From Boothiomyces macroporosus (Eukaryota; Chytridiomycota; Chytridiomycetes; Rhizophydiales; Terramycetaceae): a stretch of 64,000 bases of DNA. Location of the stretch: contig JADGKB010000058.1 in the NCBI GenBank assembly GCA_027604185.1, positions 1 to 64,000 of the forward strand. The letters are read 5' to 3'. Every line of letters begins with the position of its first letter. Position 1 is the stretch's first letter. Of this stretch, positions 19,364-30,722 are shown in pieces. A model generated the notes under the pieces. That model was not told where the DNA came from and ran no database searches. It saw nothing but the letters and a program-made list of their open reading frames with translations. The position numbers and the translations under genes were made by a program.

Positions 19364-20814
19364 TTATTCAATACACTCTTCCAACGATTTGCCTCTACCT
19401 TCAATTCCATAGATAGCCCATGGAATTGAAGCTATGCAAACAGAAAAGAAAAAGAAGGCACAGAGCAACAGAGCTGCAATAGCATTTTCACCATTACCAG
19501 TATCGAAATAAATCCAGTTCAAAACAAGTGGGGCACAGAACCCCCCAATTCTTCCAACAGCTACAGCAAACCCTATACCTGTAGTCCTGTATTTGGTGGG
19601 GAATATTTCGGAATACATTGGGTATGAAGTATTCCAAGCCATAGTATACGAGAATTGATAAAACATATTTCCTAAATAGAAGTAAGTGATATTTTGCGAA
19701 ACTGCGCAAGGATAAATCACCAGAACAGAGATACCTGCTAGTGCGAAATTGACAGGCAACAAAACCTTTCTGCCAACCTTTTCATACAACAGCGCAGTCA
19801 ATAGTGTACCAGGAATAGTGCTAAGAGCCCCCAGAAACAACATGAATGCATATTGATCTTGTGGGAAATTTGCCAATTTCAAGAGAGAGATTGAAGTAAA
19901 TGAAGACAATCCATACGCACCAAATGCTTGTGACAAGTCTAAAATGCATGCAAACAGAGTTCTGAAAGGATAATGGTACAGCAATGAGAAGGTCAATGAG
20001 AAAATGTCATTGGTAGAGTATTTTTCATATGGTCCTTCCTTGATGCCCTCCCTGTTGTTTGGCTGTTTCGCTTCTTCTTCTATATGCGAGACCACTTGCT
20101 CCGCTTCTTCATCTCTGCCTTTCGTGAGTAACCATCTAGGGCTTTCAGGCATCTTTCTCCTTGCAAACAAGGCAAACACTGCGGAAATTGCACCAATTGA
20201 AAACGCAACTCTCCATCCCATGTGTAGACTGAATTTTGGAATAACAAGTACGTTGACAATAGATGCTAACAACGCGCCAACTGTCCAAGCACCGAGAATA
20301 AGAGCTGATACCTTTCCACGATAAGATGTAGGAAGGAATTCGGCTACAGAGGAAGTAACAGCACTATATTCGGCAGCAACACCAGCACCAGTCAAAGTTC
20401 GGAATATCAAAAAGAAGATCAAACTCTGAGAAAAGGAGGTGCACACAGTAAAGAGCGAGTACAACACAAGAGATGCCAAGAATGTAACTTTTCGTCCATA
20501 GTTATCTGCTATATATCCAAAGACGAACGCCCCAACGATACCCCCAGCAGTCCACATGCTGGTAATAAGTGCTTGGGAACTAGTATCAGTTACTCCGAGA
20601 TCTTTAGATATCAAATTGATGTTTGCTCCAACAATAGACTAGAATTAACCCAAATTACTGTTTCGAATGCATCCAAAGCCCAACCAGTTCCCAGTATCAG
20701 TGCGACTCGAGTATGCCATGTCGACCATTTCAAATTATCTAGTCTTTTGAATAGTGTAGTTGAAGGTCCTTGATCTTCAATAGCTAAGCTCTCTCTTTTT
20801 TTTTCTTCCTGCAT
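19364..20814 (-). CDS. MFS transporter, SV2/SVOP or NiaP-like
   Basis: A plasma-membrane or vesicle carrier of the major facilitator superfamily, 476 aa with twelve predicted helices and a long central loop (about 225-260). One intron, 20639-20658 (20 nt), joins DAFET to SIVGANINLISKDLG. Start ATG 20814; the upstream ORF part begins with TTG. MFS signatures: GYIADNYGRK after helix 2, RTLTGAGVAAEY in helix 4, PESPRWLLTKGRDEEAEQ after helix 6, EKVGRKVLLP after helix 8 and SYPMYSEIFPTKYRTTGIG, typical of the SVOP/niacin-type branch. Substrate (organic acid, vitamin or sugar) cannot be told from sequence. Confidence 0.9.
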
Positions 20815-21270
20815 CCTTATTTCCACAAGCAACCACTAGCTTTTATAGTGGTGCGCGGCCACTCCCAAATAGGAAAGCCAGCCCACAAGAGAAAAAATCT
20901 TGCTTGGAACAAGATCGCCTTTGCGAATCCAAAGAAATTTCTAGTTGGATGAAATGATAAGCGAGACCCGTTGGTCTGAGTAACTAATGATTTCTTTACG
21001 ATATTTAATTTAATTTGTGCGACTACAAAGAAAATCACAAGCCAATTCCAAATTGGGGAACTCAAAGATCATCTGCGATAAGGAATATTAGGCACTTTGT
21101 TGAATTGCCCGCAAACATGGAAGAGGTGCATGGAAGAGGTGCCTAATTAGTTGCTGTGTCCAAAGAACAAACCACATGCAACCCATACTGAAATTATGAC
21201 CACTAGAGTACTATTTCTTATAGACAAGCCCAAGTGCATAGCCTTCAACTCTTAAAATAAGGGTGATTTA
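20815..21270. other. Gap between MFS and ABCC genes
   Basis: About 455 nt. A minus-strand ORF at 20817-21065 lacks family features. The repeated word ggaagaggtgc (near 21120 and 21130) is the only pattern noted. Confidence 0.4.
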
Positions 21271-24200
21271 TTACATTCCAAGTTGCTTCTTAAATAGTTC
21301 CATATTTTGCTCTCCGGTTTCTTGAACCATCGAATAGAATTTTCCATCCGGATTCTTCAGCAGGTTTGAAGGAGTGTCAAATTCAACGAGCTTTCCTGCA
21401 TCTAGAACCATGATTCTGTCATAATCGATTACAGTATTCTAAGTTACTAATTGATTACCAATCTATGGGCAATAGTTAAAATTGTAGCGTGAGAAAAGTC
21501 TTTTCTGATACAAGCTTGAATGATGGAATCAGACTCAAAGTCCACATTTGCTGTTGCTTCGTCCAAAATCAATATTTTTGGTTTCTTTAGCATTGCTCTA
21601 GCCAGACAGAGCAACTGTCTCTGTCCAACAGATAAATTGTCTCCGCCAGCTAAAACTGTTCCATCTAATCCACCAGATTCAACGACTTTGTTTTTAATAT
21701 TTGCACGTTCCAATGCATCCCAGATCTCTGCGTCTTCATGTTCATTGAACGGATCCATATTCCTTCTGAATGTGCCAGAGAATAAGATAGGATCTTGAGG
21801 AATTATTCCAAGAACAGAACGTAAATCTTTTAATCCTATTTCTTGAATTACTTTTCCATCAATTAATACTCTTCCATTGGCAGCTTCTGTCATTCTAAAG
21901 AGAACTTGAAGGATGGACGACTTTCCAGATCCTGTTCTTCCAACCAATCCAACCTTCTCTTGGTGTCTGATTGAAAAGTTCAAGTTTTGTAAGACCAATG
22001 GCAATTCAGGAGCATACTTCATATCAACATTCTCAAACTGAATAGTTCCCTCCACTGGCCATTCCTTTTCAGGTCTATTGTTTTCAATCAATGCTGGTGC
22101 TTCTTGTTCAACTTTGTCTCCATAGTATGCCACTCTTTCCACTGAATTCATTGCAATTTCTGTTTGCGTAAATTGGTTGACGCAAAAGTTGATACTCTGT
22201 GTTACTTGAAGCGAATAAGTCAATGATAGACCCAAAAGTGCACCAGAAAATCTATCATCTGTTCTAGAAAAGATACCAAGCATTGCAGCAAAGAATACCA
22301 AAACAGCACCCAGAGATTCGTATCTAATACCTAACCAACGAGAAGCAGAAAACAACAAGAATGAAGGGGAAATGTTTCTAGAAATATAGTTTTCACTCAC
22401 CGCAATGAACCGTTCTTGTTCTCCAAATGCCCTGATTGTTGGTAGGCCATTAAGGGTTTCACCCAAGAATGCATACAGAGGAGACCTAGTCAGCGAGTCC
22501 AATCTCTTTAATTCTCTGGAGGTTGCTCTATAAACTTTTTGAACAAAATAGTATACTACTAATACAGGAAGCAGAGGAAGGATAAATAAAGGGGTGGCAT
22601 AAACAATTGTCACAAATGTAATAAGTGCTCCTGAAAATGTTGTCATGAATATTCTGAAGGAATCCATTAACCCGTTATCGATACTATCTTGATCTTTTGA
22701 GAATCTATTGATAATTCTCCCTAGTGGAGTAGAGTCAAAGAAAGATATCGGCGCCAACATAACTCGATCCAACGCATTTTTGTGAAGTAATTTTGCAGCT
22801 CTAACACCAGCAAACGCCATCCAAGCACTGTACGAGTATGTGAATAATGAGTTTGCCACACCAAATGCAATGTATACCGCAATGTATTGCTTCTAGAATT
22901 AACAAAACTTACTTGTTCCCAACTAGAAATTTCCTGATTAGTCCAGACGACCAACCACAAACTGTTTCCAAAGTTACAAGCCTGAAGCATAGCAATAAGG
23001 GTGAATAATCCAATTCCAAAGAACCATCCTCCAGCAGAATTCATATAAGTAAGCCAAATGTTTGCTTTGACTGATCCAGTAGCTCTGTCTTCTTTTTGCA
23101 TCAATTCTCTAGCATCCCCACCGGCTTTTACCTGGAGCATATTCCCAATTCTCTTTGCATCCGCGGCATCCATCTGCTTAACTTTGTCTTCTATGACTTC
23201 ATCCTTTACTTCATTCACTCCTCCATACTCAGACATCAAGGCTGAGAATGCTCCTTTAGAATTCATCAACTCTTCAAATGTGCCCTGTTCGGCTACTTGG
23301 CCTTCATTCATCACTAAGATGTAGTCAACTTGGGGTAAAAAGTGGAGCTGATGCGTCACTAAAATTCTAGTCTTTTTCTTCAAAGCATTTTGGAGACATT
23401 CTTCAAACAAGTATCTTCCGACATGAGAATCCACAGCAGAGAGTGGATCGTCAAGCAACACGATATCAGGATCAAAGTATACCAATCTAGCTATATTGAT
23501 TCTTTGTTTTTGACCTCCAGACAAGTTAATACCTAAATAAGAAACCAAACACCTCTTTCACCAATCTGTGTTGCATCCCCATTGCTCAGCATTTGCAAAT
23601 CTTTTTCTAAAGCACATACTCTGATGGTGTTGATATAACGTTCTTCTTCGTACAGATGTCCAAACAGAATGTTATCCTTGACCGAAGCATTTTGAATCCA
23701 AGCCTGTTGTGGAGCATATCCAATTGAGCCGGAAAACTTTACCTCACCCGAAACCTTCCTTGTTTCTCCAATTAAACTATTCAACAAAGTCGATTTTCCA
23801 GACCCTACCGCACCTACAATAGCAACGAGCTTTCCTTTTGGAATTTTGATATTAATGTTCTTGATCCCCACAGATTTAAGCTCTTCAGGATTCAAAGTCT
23901 CGGCTTCTGACTTTACCTTTGCAGGAACAGGCGGTTTCTTTCCTTTTCCACCAGGCTTAACACTGTCTTCTTGTTTCTTTGGTGGTTCAGAGTCCCAGAC
24001 AAATTCTCCGTTGGTAATATCAACAGCAAATTCACTGTCAACATTTTCATATTTTTCTCCCAATTCTTCAGCCAGCAAAAGCCCTTCAGAACGTTCAATG
24101 GCAATTTGAAAATCAGCGTATGACGCCAAGATCATGGGTAAAACCATTAGAGGGAATCTGAGCTGGCCAAACAGTGCCAAAGAAGCAAAATACGTCCTGC

Positions 24201-25304
24201 ATCCAGTTCATGGTACAGCGAAAAGATTACAAAGGAGATTGAAGAAGCAAATACCGGCACAGCAAAAGCAATTGTTGATACGAATGCTTGGATCAAACTT
24301 CTTTTAAGGGCAAGTTTGACTTCTTGGTCACGCAGTTTTTCAACTTCTTTCTTGAAGGGCAGTTCCCACGTAAAGTATTTGATCACTCGAATACCTTCCA
24401 ATATTTCTTGGGTCAACTTTACTCTAGAGTCGGTAATTGGGGCACTAGTTTTTCTGATAGTTCTCAACTTTTGCATCAAAGTCTTTTGAAGTGGCCCAAG
24501 GATCACCAATAAGCCAATACCAGCCAAAGCAGCGGGACTATAGTTAATATAGAGTTACCCCAACAAAGTCAATAGGAAAGAAGATATGAATATAATTTGG
24601 ATAGGTGCAGTCCAAGATGAATTAATCATCAAAAAGAAGTTTTCAATTCTTCCAACATCAGTAGAAATGATATTGGTAACTTTACCAGAGTTGTAGTTCT
24701 GCCTTGCCAATGCGGATATCCTGGTTGATTTTTTAAAGATCACACTGTATAGCGAAGCCCTAATTGCCAATGTTTGAGTGTAAGCAAGCTGGAAAAACTG
24801 GTGAGATAGCAGTGAACTCCCAATGGAAATCAAGAACATACCACCAGCAAAGTAAAATCCATTGATAAGCGGTGGTAGATCTTGGCCATGTTGGTGCTTT
24901 AGCTTTGACAGAGAGACAAAGTTTACAAGGCCCTGCAATAATAATGGTGAACAAGTGTTGGATACATCAGCAATAAGACGCATAACACCCAAGGCAAACA
25001 GTTCTTTCCATAGCAGTACCCGAAGAATACGGAATAGTGACGGTTTTACTCCTGATTCCACCTCCTGCTTCCAAGCCGCTTCCAATTTATCGCTGGTTGC
25101 CAGTCCTTTTGACATGTCCATTTTCCACATATCTGTTTCCTCCAGAGGTCTACTGTAGCCCAGTCTGAATATAATATCCATCCAAGTAAACGTCAGCCTT
25201 GAGAATATATTTGCTTGATTGATAGGACATTCCAAATCAGAGAGGTTGACTTTCTTTTCGTCAATCGTCTGATCCTGATCCTGATCCTTTTCTTTCTCTC
25301 CCAT
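21271..25304 (-). CDS. ABCC-type (MRP-like) ABC transporter, short form
   Basis: Full transporter TMD1-NBD1-TMD2-NBD2 without an N-terminal TMD0, comparable to short MRPs; probably exports conjugated organic anions or drugs. Introns: 24538-24558 (21 nt), 23533-23552 (20), 22893-22912 (20), 21439-21458 (20). NBD1: Walker A GAVGSGKST, Q-loop YAPQQAW, signature LSGGQKQR (rebuilt across an intron), Walker B IVLLDDPLSAVD. NBD2: Walker A GRTGSGKSS, signature LSVGQRQL, Walker B ILILDEATANVD. A reading-frame problem lies at 24180-24215: conserved LDAGRI and FASLALFGQLRFP are in different frames. Either one base is missing in the A4 run at 24187-24190 (1317 aa) or a poor 20-nt intron removes conserved residues (1310 aa). 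Start ATG 25304; TTG upstream rejected. Confidence 0.92.
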
Positions 25305-26126
25305 TCTAGCAATTCCCAATACCCCACTGCTTTTTATAAGCTAAAGTTAACCGAGGTTTTTCCTTGAAATGTGAGGTGGGGAAAAATTGAAGGGGCGCGG
25401 ATGAACGATTATTCAAGATTATGCAAGTTAATTATGGTTCAACACCCGGATATTCTAATGCGTATGAGTAATATGGTTGCGAGTAGGATCAAATAGTCTC
25501 AGCAGCTTGGAAGATGAAGCATTTTAATTTTGTGTTTTCATGGCGCTTGATCTGGGTCACGTCAGCGGGATAACATCGGAATTGTAAGCATTTTGAAAAT
25601 TGCCATTCATGTTAGTTTTTGTGAGTGTTGGTTTGGCAAATTGGAGAAATGAGCAGCTGCAACTATTTGCCTTTCAAATAATGGGTTCTTTTGGCCAGTA
25701 AGGAAAATTGACTGGGTACCAATGACAGTCAGGTCTTATTACAACACTAGTTTGATAAAATGTCACCCACCACTCAAATATAAGCATCTATCGAGACTAT
25801 TCTGCCTACATATTGATACCATACCGCAATGAAATATCTCGCTTGAATGATATTCATCATTCAGGGAGTTGTTCACCCCTCATTGCTTGAGGTAACGTGT
25901 CACCCGAAAATTGATACAATAGACTTGACATTGGTTTTGAAATAGCATGGGTAGATTTATTCAAATGTTCATCATTTATCGTGGTAGGCAGAGAATATAG
26001 ATACCACAATGTTCGTATCGCAAGGTGCATTGTGTGCAACACCACAACTGCTTCTTATCTTGATAGAGTGTCTTCAGGAACTAGTTCGGTGATGCCATGT
26101 TACAGTTTGAACCAATCTTGTTTGGA
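25305..26126. other. Gap, no gene seen
   Basis: About 820 nt between the ABCC start and the stop of the small membrane-protein gene. A minus ORF at 25857-26045 has no family features. No repeat or RNA recognised. Confidence 0.4.
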
Positions 26127-26496
26127 CTAATTCTCAATTACATTTGCAGACTTTTTGACTGCAGTTTCTACCACTGATGGAGCATCTCCTGCAGAACTAA
26201 TATTAAGTCCAAGATACCATTCAAATAGAGAAGAGTATGGTTGAGCATTTTCGTACAAGCGTCTCCCTGCATTCAGTGAGTATACCAGTGATCTGTTCAG
26301 TGGCGACAGTTTTTATTGACTCGATGGTGCTAAAAACTCCCAAAGAAATCAAGAAGCCAAGTGACAAGAAACAATCTTTGCCGTAATGACCATCAAAGGC
26401 ACGAAATTGGACATACGCCAGAAGAATATCCACAAGTAACTGCACTTGACAATGAAAAAGCACACGCCCCAACCATTCCAACAAATGACACACCAT
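26127..26496 (-). CDS. Small membrane protein, unknown (5' end uncertain)
   Basis: Two exons are visible: a 19-nt intron at 26267-26285 joins VATEQITG to RRLYENAQPYSSLFEWYLGL and the protein ends KKSANVIEN. From ATG 26496 this gives 116 aa with two hydrophobic stretches (about 18-32 and 43-58) and the polar block FRAFDGHYGKDC between them, reminiscent of fungal MARVEL-like tetraspan proteins. A different frame upstream (RYGVSFVGMVGAC) also looks like a helix, so there may be another exon and the true start may lie further upstream. Divergent from the P2X gene, 252 nt apart. Existence likely, identity unknown. Confidence 0.5.
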
Positions 26497-26748
26497 ATCT
26501 TAATAAAAGACTTTGGATTTAATGCCTGTGCAATATGAAAGCACGAAAATTAATCGCGAAGCTGGTGTACTATCAAAAATACAATAAATAGATATAAATG
26601 CTCTTTTAAAATCCGTAATTTGTCTTTGCTCTGGTCATTTTCCGAGATGCTCTTCGTGTTCTTGAATCACGCCAACCTAAAAAGGAGGGCCCTGATTCGG
26701 GAGGACTTGAAAGAGATTTAAACACTGAGCATTTTTCAAAATATTTGA

Positions 26749-28009
26749 ATGGGCTGTCTGGATTTCATTGCGTACCAATCAGTAAAAGTAGTAGTTGTAC
26801 GAGACTACAGATTAGCGTTGCTGTACTACCTCAGTTTAATTGGTATCGCCGCCTACATTATATGGAATTCAGTTACAACAGGGTCGTATTTGGATAAAGC
26901 TCCTCCAGTTGCAGGGTCAGTTAGAGCAACTGTTCAGTTTGATTCAAGATTTAAAGTTCCAAAACCTTCATACTGTCACGACAGCGACCCAAACCCAAAG
27001 AATTTCCAGTACGGCTGCTTGTACTGGTCCGAAAATCAAATAGTATATCCATACCAAGGTGAATTAAACACCATTTTCATCACTACGAGAGTTTCAATTT
27101 CGGATGTTCCGACAGTATCTGGCTGTAACTTTATGGTAAATGCTTTTAATGGTAGGAAGCGAATTCCACAGGGTGCCAAGTTCCTGCTCCTGGTCCAAAG
27201 CGTACATACTATGTTGCGAATGTTGAAGCTTTGTCTTTTAGGGTAGACCATTCTGTCAGAGTCCAAGCTTCTTTCTCTTTTGGCCAGACACAACTGTTTT
27301 CAATGGCACCACAAAACATGAATGGCACCATGACTCAACAATGTGGTAAAAACCAATATGACGTGATTACTTTCAACGGAGCTTACCGTTCTAACGAACT
27401 TGCCACAAATGGCACACGATTGGACACCTTTTTGCTAGGAGACCTTTTGAATTCTGCACAAGGCCAAAAAGATGATGGCAGCTGTCCTGATACCACAATT
27501 CCCTATGATTTCAATACGGTTTCTACTGCCGATGGCGCTAAACCAGGTGAGCCGGTAAGATCAGCTGGGGGAATCATTTCTACTCCCATCTTTTACACAA
27601 ACAAAGCACAGCCATTCTCCTTGAATGGAGAAATCGCTTCCCTAGATTACAAATACCTACCGTCATTCAGTACCTATCGTTAATTCTAGTCAAAGGATCT
27701 GAATTCAAAGTAGTAGAAACTGTTACAAACCAAGACGGCTCATTAACATACGTTGACAGACACGGCTTCAGAGTAGTATTCGCCCAAACCGGTTCTATCG
27801 GTATATTCAACATGATCAATGCCTTGCTGAACGTTGTAGCTGGGTTTGCGCTGTTCAGTGTCGCTGCAGTAATCGTTGATTCGATTATGCTTTACATACT
27901 ACCAAAAAGAAAAGAGTACCAGAGTGCAAAGTTCCAGGAAACTGCGGTTTTACATCCTACTAATGAGAATAATCAAGCGCTGCCACCTCTCCATTTCAGC
28001 TACAAATAG
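26749..28009 (+). CDS. P2X-type ATP-gated cation channel
   Basis: P2X subunits form trimeric cation channels opened by ATP; homologues occur in animals, amoebae, green algae and some early-diverging fungi. Introns at 27136-27155 and 27670-27689 (20 nt each) give 406 aa. TM1 is about 21-43, preceded by the N-terminal YQSVKVVVVRD block. The large cysteine-containing loop begins with GSVRATVQFDSRFKV. After intron 2 the pre-TM2 block reads VDRHGFRVVFAQTGSIG, the family hallmark. TM2 is about 344-369, followed by LPKRKEYQSAKF, containing the YxxxK trafficking motif. ATP-contacting lysines cannot be fixed by eye in this divergent loop. It may sit on contractile vacuoles as in Dictyostelium; inference. 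Stop lies 35 nt from the TSR1 stop. Confidence 0.9.
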
Positions 28010-28044
28010 AAATAAAATCCATAGATTTCATCTTTGGAAATAGT

Positions 28045-30319
28045 TTATTGCATTTCGAAATCTTCTTCATGTTCGTCTTCATTCTTGAACAGTCTGGTGT
28101 TCCATTTTGGAAAGACTCTCTTGTACAGATTCATACAGATAGTGTCATGGGCTTTGATACCTGCATCAAAGATGCACTTCATGTATCCATGAGTACCCAA
28201 ACTTTCTTTAATATGACCAGTACGACCGAGCTTGGTTACCAATTGGACTGGCTTAAAGTAATCCACATCTTGAGGGTTAAAGAACATGAATCTAATAACT
28301 GCACCTCTCTTGTGGATCTTGTATGGATGCCCAGTTAGTACGACCCTCTTTGCAATAACACGAAGTGGCTGTGGATCAAGTAATGTCCCAGATCCTACTA
28401 GAGGCAGACAGGAATCTAAATTAGTTGGTTATTACGTTCATCCCATGCTGGTGTAGGAGAGTATTTAAACATCAAAACTGGAGCAGGCCCGTACTGGATA
28501 GGAGCATAAATGGTTCCCATGGTCATTTTGTCTAATAAATACCTATTGAATTTAAATACATTATTTGGGCCGCCTCTGGTAAATGTGGAATAAATTGGAG
28601 AAACAATGAGTGTTCTGAACCCGCACATTAAAATCATTGGATCCTTTGACTTTACTGGATCAGTATAATCATTCTGTCTTTGAATACAAAAGTTCATTAC
28701 TGAAATCTTTTGCTCATAAGGTAATAGTCCAAACAAGGTCAATAATTCATGCTTCTTTTGAGCAAATGATTCTGGGACATTGAGTATTTCTATGACAACT
28801 TTGGTTCCAACCGAAATACCATCTTCAACAGAATCAAGAGCCTTCTTTTTACTTCTTTTAAAGTTTTGGAATTGAAAGATTCTTGAATAATCAATAGGCA
28901 AGTTTTCATAAGGGTCCCATGGTGAATTTCGGAATGATTTCAACCCTCTATATTTGGAGAATCTTTGCGAAGCAGGCATAAACTGGGGAGTATCTACTTC
29001 ATCAGGGAACTCCATTTCATCTCTAGATTCTTTTTGTCTTTCAAGATATTCTTTTAATCTGCATTAGCTATAAATACTGTTTTTGATTTTCTTCATCATC
29101 TAATAAATCATACTTTTCAGACTTGTTGTCCATTTCAATAGTTTCAAACTCTTCAGGTTCTTCTTCTTCGTCATCGCTAGGAGGTTCAATTTCAATATCA
29201 TCATCTGCTTCTTCGCCATCTTGATCGTCTTCCAAAATCCAAGAGGCTTGATAAGATGAAGTTCCTTTTGGCACTCTTTTCAGTTGCTTTTGCTGTTGGA
29301 CCAATTCTTCTGCTTGTTGGATTTCTTCGTCAGTGGGCCAAGTTTGCTCTTGATCCAACAAATCTGGTTCATTCTGGTCAACCAAATCTTGTCTTTCTTC
29401 ATTTGGTTCGTCTAAAACCTCTCCTTTATCATTGTAAATCTTTCCAACTTGGAAATCACCATATTCAGGAATATGAATCAAATGATTAGCTTTCAAATTG
29501 TTTCCTCTGACATAGCCAGTTACTTTTAAAGTGTTGTTTTCAAATTGAAAATCTTCAGCTAACAAATAAGGACGTCTTTCCCTCCATTGGATTCCTTTTG
29601 GCAGTTGAGTAGTCAAGAATCTTGAATAAATCAATAAATTACCTGAGCAAATTCAAGGCTTCGTTACTCTCATCAGAGTATAATTTGTAGTCCCCAGGAA
29701 AATGATGGTTCATGTAGTAAGATAAACTCTTTCTGATTTCCAGCTGTTTCTTTTGCGGGTAGCCAGTCAAATACTGTACCGCGGTAGTGACATTAGGAAT
29801 CCCTTGTATCTTCATTACAGACATTATTTTTTCCCCAAATTCATCCACTTCTTCGGTACTGGAGAGAACAAAGACAACCAAGTCACTGATTTTCAAAGCA
29901 TTCAAAATTGCCAAGATATTTCTACTTGGAGTAAGAATATTTAATCTTTGCTTGAATCTTTCACAGTTTAAAATATTTTGAAAGTCGTTTGAATATTCTT
30001 GCTCCATACAGTTGAATATTGATTTCAGGAATAAATCCTTGTCATAGTCAGGACAGAGACCAACGACAAGGACGTTCTTTGGAATCGCATTCATTCCACT
30101 AAACATTCTCTGGTTCATTGAATGCTCCATTCGCTTTCTTTGTTGAAGTAATTTCTGTTGGTTCCTCCTATCTTGCTTCAAGAGAGTATTTGAATTTTGC
30201 TTGATGGAATTTCTATTAACCTTGCCCTTATTCTTTGTCTTGAGGGCGCCCTTTGAGGCATGCTTTGACTTGAAGGGTTTATTTTGTTGCTTTAATGAAG
30301 ACCTGTGGGAATGCTCCAT
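28045..30319 (-). CDS. TSR1: Ribosome biogenesis factor TSR1
   Basis: TSR1 is a Bms1-like, GTPase-inactive factor needed for late 40S maturation (20S pre-rRNA processing). Introns at 29621-29642 (22 nt), 29059-29077 (19) and 28416-28435 (20) give 737 aa, close to the yeast protein. N-terminus: [22 protein letters not shown], diagnostic of Tsr1. Residues about 80-210 form the G-like domain without a usable P-loop. Intron 1 joins LNLLR to [23 protein letters not shown] long acidic stretch follows (about 335-415). C-terminal blocks [18 protein letters not shown] and [19 protein letters not shown] are nearly invariant in the family. Start ATG 30319. Confidence 0.96.
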
Positions 30320-30395
30320 AAAATTTTTGAAAAAAAAATAAAAAAAATCACAACCGTGATAACTCAGTCTAGATAGATGGTGGACTTACTATGTA

Positions 30396-30459
30396 GACTT
30401 ACTCTCTGTAGTAAAAGTTACTGTGGAGACTTACTCTCTGTAGTAAAAGTTACTGTAGA
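30396..30459. repeat. 32-bp tandem repeat, two copies
   Basis: 30396-30427 and 30428-30459 differ at one base; the unit starts gacttactctctgtagtaaa. A degenerate partial copy precedes it. Confidence 0.9.
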
Positions 30460-30589
30460 TTGGATTCACATCTTTGAACCAAAGAATTCCAATCAATTTA
30501 AATAAATGATGAAAAGATAAGAATGAATATAATGATGTTCTTAATCTTCTCTCTGATATTTAAATATCATTATTGGTGCCTTCACTATT

Positions 30590-30672
30590 TAACCCTAACC
30601 TTAACTCTATTGATTACTTACTCTACTTAACCCTAACTCTATCGATTACTTACTCCATTCAACCTTAACTCC
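30590..30672. repeat. Degenerate 30-38-bp repeat with aaccctaac words
   Basis: Three degenerate copies of a unit containing aaccctaac, tctat(t/c)gattacttactc. Blocks aaccctaaccttaac and aaccctaac resemble telomeric arrays (ccctaa), but only one or two hexamers each. Confidence 0.7.
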
Positions 30673-30722
30673 AAAAGTTAACTCTAAATGAAAACTCTAA
30701 AAAGTTATTTCTGATCTAAAAA

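Larger units (their letters stand above)
30320..30722. other. Divergent promoter region with tandem repeats
   Basis: About 400 nt between the divergent TSR1 and cactin starts. It contains the 32-bp repeat (30396-30459) and the CCCTAA-rich repeat (30590-30672); otherwise A/T-rich without exons. Confidence 0.6.

Noticed and set aside
24209..24228. A 20-nt GT-AG intron in the ABCC gene that would repair the frame
   Set aside because: It lacks a YTRAY at the usual distance and would remove conserved helix residues (YHELDAG). I prefer a one-base indel but keep the alternative in the entry.
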